The notes under the pieces: generated by a model
The model's input: the letters and a program-made list of their open reading frames with translations, nothing else
What the model was told of the DNA's origin: nothing
Database searches by the model: none
NCBI GenBank assembly: GCA_049314715.1
Contig: JBMOEL010000112.1
Span: forward strand, 1 to 5,860
DNA from: JAFLDD01 sp049314715
GTDB taxonomy: Bacteria > Pseudomonadota > Alphaproteobacteria > Rickettsiales > UBA3002
Direction: 5' to 3'
DNA length: 5,860 bases
Made by a program: the position numbers and the translations under genes
Shown here: one piece after another, positions 1 through 4,910 of the stretch
Layout: every line of letters begins with the position of its first letter
Numbering within the stretch: the stretch's first letter is position 1

Positions 1-3000
1 ACTACCAGCACCCACGACCATTGGGGCGGTAGTACCTGCAACATCAGCAACCTGTAGCTGATAGGTACCAATCGTAGTAGTGTCGCAACGGCGAAAGCTA
101 AGTGCAAGGCGTGAGCATTCGGCTCGTGCAGCCTCAATCCGCGCTTGTGCATCTGTCGCTACTACCAGTTCTGTCACACCAGATTGCACTGGCCCCAATG
201 CACCAGCCGCCGAGGCAGAGGCGAGTTGGGTAGTCGAACCACTCCGACCCGCAACATAGGATGCAATCTGTGTTTCGTCAGCTCTTGGCAATTCAGCGCC
301 CGGCAGCATCTCGCCCGTCGCAGGAATACAGAAGGCTCTCAACTCAGGCGGCAGCGCACGAAGCGCAGCATAATGTGCTGTGCAACTTGCAGCTATGGTG
401 GGGTCCCAATTACTACCAACGCACAAAGCATTAACGGAGGCAATCTGAGCTCGGCACTCTGGACTCAATCCTGCTTCTGCTGCTTTATGGTCAAACTCTG
501 CTGCTTCTGCTGTGCCAATGACTGAGCATCCAGCCATAATGCCAACCCCAACAAATGGTATGAAGCGAACACCTGGTATTTTCGATGCAAAGCCGAGTGT
601 ACGGCCACCAATACGTGCCATGCCTCTCAATAATCCACCGCCCTCTTCAGCCGTTCTAGCAGCGACTTCTGCAGCATGCACAATCGCCTCAGCCTCTTTT
701 ACGTCAGGCGCTTGGCCATGTGTCGCTACTGCTTCGCGCGCGTTCGAACCCTTAAGTCCTGAGCGGCGTAGCTGGCCATTGGTTTCACTGGCATGCACCA
801 CATCACGTACGTTCGCATTTGCTTCATCCACCGCGGCATCAATACTGGAAGCTTGACGTAAAGCACCTTCTGCATCACCGGCGCGCAATATTGCTTTTCT
901 ATCAGAGCTTGGGTTGAGTGGCTCGAGAATGCTTGGTCTTGTACCTGTATGCGCAGTACGCGAAGAACCAACGCCTGCACGATATTCACGAGGAATCTCA
1001 CCACGCAGCGCAGGATCCATTGCCGCGACACGCTCAGACGTGAATAGTGCAGCCAGTCGTGCCGTATCATCACCCGCCGCTTGAATGTACGCACGAAGCT
1101 GCGCACGTGTTGCGCCAGCTAATGCACCCTCGGGCAGGGACTCAAGCGCCGCCGAGCTCAATTTTGCAAAGCTCTCAACAGGAATATGCTGAATCGCTTC
1201 AGCAGTGACACTATTTAGTGCCCCTTCAGGCAACACCTCAGCAGCAGAAACATTAAGGACTCGCAGCGCCTCGGGCGATTCTTGAATGATGCGGGCAAAA
1301 TGAGCCGCATCGGGTGCACTATTTATAGATGAAATATTGATTGTAGTTCGTGTATTTGTAAAAGCTAAGTGTTGTGCACGCGCTGCTTCTTCAGCCAGAT
1401 TTGCCAGAGGAGCAGCAGTAGCGTTTCCAGCAGCCTGCGCAGCACGAGCAGCGTCGTCAATAAGACCAGCAGAGCGTGATTGTAAACTGGAAACCCTTGC
1501 TGCTTTATCAGCAAGTTGTGCAACTTCTGCAGCGTAATTTGTAGCACTACTAGTTAGCCGCGATAAACGCGCAGCTTCTTGCGCTAATTCCTGCGCCGCC
1601 ACTGCTGCCAGTCGTTGCGCTTGGATAACATTGTCTGCAACTCCTCCCAGAGCAGTTAAACGCTGCGTCAACGAGCGCGCGAGTGAGGCTTGAGTCTGCA
1701 ATGATTGCACACGCGTTAGCGCCATCGGAATCGATTCAGCCATCGCCGCAGCGGGGATACGGCCCTGCGTTAACAGACCTGGTTCACGCCATAATGTACC
1801 GTTAGGACTACGAACCTCTGCCACCACGGTACGGCGCGTATTTACATCCAGCACCTGAATATACTGTGCAGCACCACGACCACGTGCATTAGTCTCGTTC
1901 AGTAGTAGTTGTAATGACTCTTGTGCACGATTCATGCGATCCAACCCAGCTTTGGGCGGCAGCATGTTGTTCCATCCACCCCAATTACGAGGATTCCACT
2001 CACGACGATGCAACTCAAACCAACGCACCTGACCGAATCGATTGCCATGCGCCGTCTGCGCATCTGCAAGATCACGCAGATTATCAATCGCCTTTGCGAA
2101 TGGGCCTGTGCCTCGTTTAGCATTTTCTGCACTTAAAATTGCCGCCGTATGTTGAAGTCGCGCTGCGCGCTCATAATGGCGGGCCTGTCTCCATTCCAGT
2201 TGATTAACGGTGCGCAATGCACGGTCTACTTTTGGGTGGTTGCGCACAGAGGAAGCACGTGGCGCACCTGTTCTACGCTCATTATCACCCCAGAAAAATT
2301 TACCGCCGCGACCTTCCGCATAGCCCCGCAAGAATGCTGAGCCATATTTGCCAACACCTGGAATAACCGTTGCCATGCGACCTAAATTACGACCAATCAT
2401 CGGCAAGTTGCGCGACGTTATATGCGCGCCAACAGCTAACACAACCGATGGTCCTACGAGAGCACCAGCCGTCGCGCCCAACTCGCCACCCCAGTCGCCT
2501 TGGTCGGTGATACCTTCAAGAGAGAAATTGCCATGCTCATCGCGCAGTTTTTGGGGAGTGATCGCATTGGCATGTTGCCCGAGACGCTCAAGTGCCGTGG
2601 TCGAGTTTGGCAAAACCGCCGTTTGAATACGGCCATTCTCAAATGCGATTGCTTCAATACGACCCTCGAGAGGATTCTCTGGATTGCGCGTGCGCATCAA
2701 CCCGCCATGGGCAATCAGCCCTGTAATCGCTTCGGTTTGATCACCAAAGGCATTGGCAGCATTTACCATTTGCGCAGCACTGGTGCGCTCAGCATTGGTG
2801 ATGTTCTCTACCAGTATCTGGCGGTACGTACGACCACGATTCGCTTCGATATTGCGCTGTGATTCCTGCTGTCCTTGTGTGAATGCAGCTTTCGCAGCGT
2901 CAAACGCTGCAGAGAAATTGAATAAAGTTCCTTGTGCAAAAAACACTTCAAAAAATTTGCCAAACCCAGCACCAAACCCATTCGCAAACGTAGCAACGGG

Positions 3001-3834
3001 TGTCAAAATACCGCTCAGTGGGCTGCTATAGGTAAGCCATTTGAAAAACGCATCAATTCCCTTGAGGGGATAGCTCCAGAATAAATCTTTTTCGCCAAAT
3101 GGCATGCCGAAGGTTGGCATGTCGGCGCGGTTAGCGGTTTGCGCCTCGGCGAACATTGCGGCTGCGTAAATCACGCCATAGCGTTCAGCGCGGCGATCAA
3201 TCTCAGCTTGCTGCGCGGCGGTTCTACCTGCCGCCCCTACAACTTCATCTGTAATCCCCGGTAATTGTTGGGCTATTCTGTATGGCGTACTAAATGCCTC
3301 GCCAACGAAACTGCCACCAAAATCTATCGCATGGTCTAGAAGATTTCTTTGCGGTGCTTCTTGGTTGCCGCCAAGCGCACCAGCGATAACAGGCGCACCA
3401 GCGGTAACTGCTTGGCCCATCCAGCTAATCATGTTTGCATTGGTGATTTGAGAACCGCTATTAATCGCACCAATCAATCCACCTATGCTAAAATCTGAAG
3501 GCGCATTGGACTGGGCCACCGCATCAAAACGTGAAGCAACACGAGCAATCTCCGTCGCGCGGGTTCGATAGTCTGCTGGTAATGCGGCACGCAACTGCGC
3601 AATCTGCGCATCACTAATTTCTTTCAAATCATATTCAACGCCCGCAACTGTAACTTTCGTATTCACCGTAGGAGTCGGTTGAGCCTGCTGCCCTTGTGCC
3701 TGCGTTTGCGTGCCATCTTGCGCTGGTGCTGCACTGGAACCATTGCCACCATCACTATTCGCTGTATTATCAGCTCTTGCTTGCTCTGCCGCTAAGCGAC
3801 GGCGTTCTTGTTCTTGGCGTTCTGTTTCGTCCAT
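1..3834 (-). CDS. Giant Ala-rich protein of unknown function, C-terminus beyond window
   Basis: One frame stays open for 1,278 codons from the ATG at 3834 down to base 1 with no stop, so the gene is real and 3'-truncated by the window. A strong ribosome binding site precedes the ATG. No signal peptide is seen. Residues 1-60 are charged, then Gln/Ala/Ser-rich and probably disordered. Hydrophobic stretches lie at about 140-155 and 452-470 (Gly/Ala-rich) and 1091-1109. Residues 252-307 are rich in Phe, Gly and Trp. About 657-684 looks beta-forming. Residues 698-825 are Ala/Gln/Leu-rich helix, possibly coiled coil. Residues 860-907 hold three 16-residue repeats. The first 1,102 residues contain no cysteine; seven follow (1103, 1127, 1138, 1151, 1169, 1240, 1250). 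I do not recognise the family. The architecture suggests a surface, secreted or membrane-inserting protein, which is inference only. All short frames within this span on either strand are shadows. Confidence 0.9.
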   Translation of the reverse strand, partial: MDETERQEQERRRLAAEQARADNTANSDGGNGSSAAPAQDGTQTQAQGQQAQPTPTVNTKVTVAGVEYDLKEISDAQIAQLRAALPADYRTRATEIARVASRFDAVAQSNAPSDFSIGGLIGAINSGSQITNANMISWMGQAVTAGAPVIAGALGGNQEAPQRNLLDHAIDFGGSFVGEAFSTPYRIAQQLPGITDEVVGAAGRTAAQQAEIDRRAERYGVIYAAAMFAEAQTANRADMPTFGMPFGEKDLFWSYPLKGIDAFFKWLTYSSPLSGILTPVATFANGFGAGFGKFFEVFFAQGTLFNFSAAFDAAKAAFTQGQQESQRNIEANRGRTYRQILVENITNAERTSAAQMVNAANAFGDQTEAITGLIAHGGLMRTRNPENPLEGRIEAIAFENGRIQTAVLPNSTTALERLGQHANAITPQKLRDEHGNFSLEGITDQGDWGGELGATAGALVGPSVVLAVGAHITSRNLPMIGRNLGRMATVIPGVGKYGSAFLRGYAEGRGGKFFWGDNERRTGAPRASSVRNHPKVDRALRTVNQLEWRQARHYERAARLQHTAAILSAENAKRGTGPFAKAIDNLRDLADAQTAHGNRFGQVRWFELHRREWNPRNWGGWNNMLPPKAGLDRMNRAQESLQLLLNETNARGRGAAQYIQVLDVNTRRTVVAEVRSPNGTLWREPGLLTQGRIPAAAMAESIPMALTRVQSLQTQASLARSLTQRLTALGGVADNVIQAQRLAAVAAQELAQEAARLSRLTSSATNYAAEVAQLADKAARVSSLQSRSAGLIDDAARAAQAAGNATAAPLANLAEEAARAQHLAFTNTRTTINISSINSAPDAAHFARIIQESPEALRVLNVSAAEVLPEGALNSVTAEAIQHIPVESFAKLSSAALESLPEGALAGATRAQLRAYIQAAGDDTARLAALFTSERVAAMDPALRGEIPREYRAGVGSSRTAHTGTRPSILEPLNPSSDRKAILRAGDAEGALRQASSIDAAVDEANANVRDVVHASETNGQLRRSGLKGSNAREAVATHGQAPDVKEAEAIVHAAEVAARTAEEGGGLLRGMARIGGRTLGFASKIPGVRFIPFVGVGIMAGCSVIGTAEAAEFDHKAAEAGLSPECRAQIASVNALCVGSNWDPTIAASCTAHYAALRALPPELRAFCIPATGEMLPGAELPRADETQIASYVAGRSGSTTQLASASAAGALGPVQSGVTELVVATDAQARIEAARAECSRLALSFRRCDTTTIGTYQLQVADVAGTTAPMVVGAGS
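1114..1257 (-). repeat. Three tandem 16-residue protein repeats inside the giant protein
   Basis: Residues 860-907 fall into three units of exactly 16 residues, with Leu/Ile-Pro at 868-869, 884-885 and 900-901. Units one and three share LPEGAL, and unit two has IPVESF in the same place; each unit is preceded by a short Ala-rich segment (SAAEV, TAEAI, SSAAL). A weaker copy (IIQESPEAL) lies just N-terminal, one residue out of register. The DNA of the two LPEGAL copies differs at several third positions, so the repeat is old or held by selection on protein. The likely structure is a small helix-turn-helix array; its function is unknown. Confidence 0.6.
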
Positions 3835-3841
3835 AAATAGA

Positions 3842-3848
3842 CTCCCTT
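3842..3848 (-). promoter_or_regulatory. Ribosome binding site of the giant gene
   Basis: Read on the minus strand the bases are AAGGGAG, a near-ideal Shine-Dalgarno sequence seven bases before the ATG at 3834. This fixes the start of the giant frame. It contrasts with sspB, which has none. Confidence 0.85.
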
Positions 3849-3869
3849 ACACTCTTGAAGATACCCTAG

Positions 3870-3896
3870 TTTGATGACGGTTTGATGACGGTTTGG
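3870..3896. repeat. Duplicated 11-base element in the divergent intergenic region
   Basis: TTTGATGACGG occurs at 3870-3880 and is repeated directly at 3881-3891, followed by a partial third copy (TTTGG, 3892-3896). It lies between the start of the giant gene and ssrA, about 36 bases upstream of the giant gene's ATG. One helical turn of spacing would suit tandem binding of a regulator, but a chance slippage duplication is equally possible. I found no convincing -35/-10 pair for the giant gene nearby. Confidence 0.5.
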
Positions 3897-3972
3897 CAGA
3901 AAAATACCAAAAAATAACCCCGCCCAAAGGCGCGTATTTCCTAGATTTATAGGGATTCACCCCCTTCCATTC

Positions 3973-4001
3973 TGGACTTTTGGCCGAATTGCACTTATAT
4001 T
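3973..4001 (+). promoter_or_regulatory. Probable promoter of ssrA
   Basis: A -35-like TGGACT (3973-3978, four of six matches to TTGACA) is followed after exactly 17 bases by TATATT (3996-4001, five of six matches to TATAAT). Transcription would begin near 4007-4009, just before the first conserved part of the tmRNA acceptor piece. This is the only good pair in the stretch upstream of ssrA. Confidence 0.65.
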
Positions 4002-4007
4002 GATGCT

Positions 4008-4084
4008 GTTCCGCAAGGGACTATGGCGATAAACGCCGTACAGAATAGACGGATTGGACCCGGGGGCAGTACCCGGCATCTCCA
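4008..4084 (+). ncRNA. ssrA: tmRNA acceptor piece
   Basis: The piece contains a small hairpin (GGCG/CGCC around 4025-4037) and a region that can pair with the coding piece to form helix P2; for example CGGATT at 4050-4055 is complementary to AGTCCG in 4145-4150. The T stem is CCGGG (4060-4064) with CCCGG (4072-4076), closed by the seven-base loop GGCAGTA. The loop is not the canonical TTCGA type; from memory this variant is usual in alphaproteobacterial tmRNAs. The acceptor strand CATCTCC (4077-4083) and the discriminator base A4084 follow. The 5' end is inferred from the promoter. Confidence 0.85.
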
Positions 4085-4112
4085 CAAAGCCGCTGTAACG
4101 CGGCGTTTTTGA
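4085..4112 (+). other. Spacer removed between the two tmRNA pieces, with hairpin
   Basis: These 28 bases join the acceptor strand to the start of the coding piece and should be lost when the precursor is processed. They hold a five-pair stem, GCCGC (4089-4093) with GCGGC (4100-4104), with loop TGTAAC, followed by G and five T. The hairpin plausibly presents the ends to processing nucleases. The first three bases are CAA, in the place where a CCA end would be encoded. Confidence 0.75.
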
Positions 4113-4194
4113 GGGGATGAAGTAGCATCGACAACCGTAATAAAAGTCCGGTTTTTGCCAGGGGTGACGCCCCTTAACCAGTCACTTTTTAAGT

Positions 4195-4263
4195 GCAAAC
4201 GATAACTTTGCGCTCGTTGCAGCTAACGACAACAACGTCGTAGCGGCTCGTCTCGCTGCTTAG
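4195..4263 (+). other. tmRNA tag-peptide reading frame (22 codons, stop TAG)
   Basis: Translation resumes at GCA (4195) and ends at TAG (4261-4263). The peptide begins ANDNF, contains AANDNN in the middle and ends ARLAA. With the alanine brought by the charged tmRNA the mature tag starts AANDNF. ANDN is the usual alphaproteobacterial tag start and the binding site of SspB; the terminal LAA is the ClpX degradation signal. At 22 encoded residues it is longer than the ten or so of the E. coli tag, apparently because the AANDN block is present twice. Confidence 0.9.
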
Positions 4264-4293
4264 TGTAGCCTGACTAGTTCTAGCCTGTAAACG

Positions 4294-4327
4294 CGGCTCG
4301 GGGGGAGCCGGGCAACAGAATCCCCCC
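4294..4327 (+). other. Pseudoknot at the 3' end of the tmRNA coding piece
   Basis: CGGCTC (4294-4299) pairs with GAGCCG (4305-4310). The loop GGGGG (4300-4304) can pair with the C-run at 4322-4327, giving an H-type pseudoknot with a linker GGCAACAGAAT. Pseudoknots downstream of the tag frame are standard in tmRNA, and this one supports the fold without reference to any alignment. Confidence 0.8.
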
Positions 4328-4342
4328 ACAATATTAAGTCGC

Positions 4343-4371
4343 TCGACTAAGCCAAAAAACCCTTGTATAGT
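4343..4371 (+). promoter_or_regulatory. Probable sspB promoter giving a leaderless message
   Basis: TCGACT (4343-4348, four of six matches) and TATAGT (4366-4371, five of six) are separated by exactly 17 bases, the same spacing as the ssrA promoter. Normal start-site distance puts the first transcribed base near 4378, one to three bases from the ATG at 4380. There is no Shine-Dalgarno sequence before that ATG. Read-through from ssrA could also supply sspB message. Confidence 0.6.
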
Positions 4372-4379
4372 GCCGACCT

Positions 4380-4904
4380 ATGACCAAAGACACGATAGAT
4401 TACCCAAGCATGATTGATAACGCGATGCGCGACGTCGTCCGCCAATCCCTCATGCATATTGAGCGCTATGGCCTACCTGGGGATCATCATTTCTTCATCT
4501 CCTTCCAAACCAATTTTCCAGGTGTGAGCATCTCGCCGCAACTCAAGTCACGCTACCCTGAGGAAATCACCATTGTGGTACAGCACCAATTCTGGGATTT
4601 GCATATTAATTCCGAATTCTTCTCGATTATGCTGAGCTTCAATAATATTCCCGAAAAACTCGTCGTACCGTTTGATGCGCTGACAGCATTCGCTGACCCA
4701 TCCATCAAATTCGGTCTGCAGTTCCACGGCAAAAAAGCGACTAATAACGCGTCGTCGGACGAAAAAGTAGCCTGCCCTGCAACAGGCCGCACAGGCCCTG
4801 AAAAACCACCCGTTGCATCCTTCGAGGAGGAACCATCCCGCGAAGATGCCAAACCTGCCAACGATGAAAAAGTCGTCAGCATGGAAGCCTTCCGCAAGCG
4901 CTAA
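4380..4904 (+). CDS. sspB: SspB, adaptor for ClpXP (alphaproteobacterial type)
   Basis: This 174-residue cytoplasmic adaptor binds the ssrA tag and delivers tagged proteins to ClpXP. An N-terminal helix (about residues 8-28) leads into the substrate-binding fold (about 36-115). Its motifs match what I recall of the Caulobacter family: HHFFISF, YPEEITIVVQHQFWDL, VPFDALTAFADPS and KFGLQF. A flexible Glu/Pro/Lys-rich linker (about 117-162) follows. The protein ends in VVSMEAFRKR, the short tail that docks on ClpX in this family. Domain order and length are complete. It lies directly after ssrA, which makes the tag and its adaptor neighbours. The ATG has no ribosome binding site, consistent with a leaderless transcript; no better in-frame start exists. 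The stop overlaps the convergent gene by four bases. Confidence 0.95.
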   Translation: MTKDTIDYPSMIDNAMRDVVRQSLMHIERYGLPGDHHFFISFQTNFPGVSISPQLKSRYPEEITIVVQHQFWDLHINSEFFSIMLSFNNIPEKLVVPFDALTAFADPSIKFGLQFHGKKATNNASSDEKVACPATGRTGPEKPPVASFEEEPSREDAKPANDEKVVSMEAFRKR

Positions 4905-4910
4905 AAGCGC
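4898..4910. other. Short inverted repeat containing both convergent stop codons
   Basis: GCGC (4898-4901) and GCGC (4907-4910) flank TAAAA, which includes the sspB stop (TAA, 4902-4904) and the last bases of the opposing gene's TAG (4901-4903 on the minus strand). A weak hairpin could form in either transcript, but it has only four pairs and no clean U-run, so it is not called a terminator. Confidence 0.35.

Larger units (their letters stand above)
4006..4335 (+). ncRNA. ssrA: Transfer-messenger RNA, circularly permuted two-piece form
   Basis: This RNA rescues ribosomes stalled on broken messages. It acts first as an alanyl-tRNA and then as a message for a degradation tag. The order here is permuted: the 3' (acceptor) half, with the T arm and acceptor strand, comes first (to 4084), then a short spacer, then the 5' half starting GGGGATG at 4113, with the tag frame and a pseudoknot. 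The two halves form a perfect seven-pair acceptor stem, 4113-4119 with 4077-4083. Its third pair is G-U, the identity element for alanyl-tRNA synthetase. This permuted form is known from alphaproteobacteria, where the precursor is cut into two RNAs. The outer ends are estimated from the promoter and from the last pseudoknot strand, so they may be off by about ten bases. Confidence 0.93.
4113..4335 (+). ncRNA. ssrA: tmRNA coding piece
   Basis: The piece begins with the 5' acceptor strand GGGGATG and a reduced D arm containing GCATCGAC. It continues through an AGGGG/CCCCT hairpin (4160-4174), then the tag frame (4195-4263). The 3' part holds an H-type pseudoknot at 4294-4327. The end is placed shortly after the last pseudoknot strand; no U-run terminator is visible before sspB, so the 3' end may be made by processing. 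Confidence 0.85.

Noticed and set aside
526..540. Lipobox-like IMAGC at residues 1099-1103 of the giant protein
   Set aside because: A lipoprotein signal must be near the N-terminus; here it is over a thousand residues in and part of a hydrophobic segment.
1114..1305. Possible relation of the 16-residue repeats to the repeat region of DotG/IcmE secretion proteins
   Set aside because: Repeat length and consensus do not match what I recall for that family, and no other DotG feature is visible.
145..3031. Many short open frames on both strands (for example plus 145-525, 512-856 and 2500-2862; minus 726-1106, 1365-1547 and 2454-2657)
   Set aside because: All lie within the 1,278-codon minus-strand frame, lack ribosome binding sites and give Ala/Arg/Cys-biased sequence typical of frames opposite or offset to a real gene.
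3910..3932. Hairpin CGCC/GGCG followed on the minus strand by a T-rich stretch, resembling a terminator
   Set aside because: The stem has only four pairs, the T-run is not directly adjacent, and no minus-strand gene ends there; it lies upstream of the giant gene.
3940..3953. Inverted CCTA...TAGG and a minus-strand TATAAA as a promoter for the giant gene
   Set aside because: No acceptable -35 lies at 16-18 bases, and the arms are only four bases.
3995..4198. Minus-strand frame of 67 codons
   Set aside because: It is antisense to the tmRNA; the RNA structure explains the sequence.
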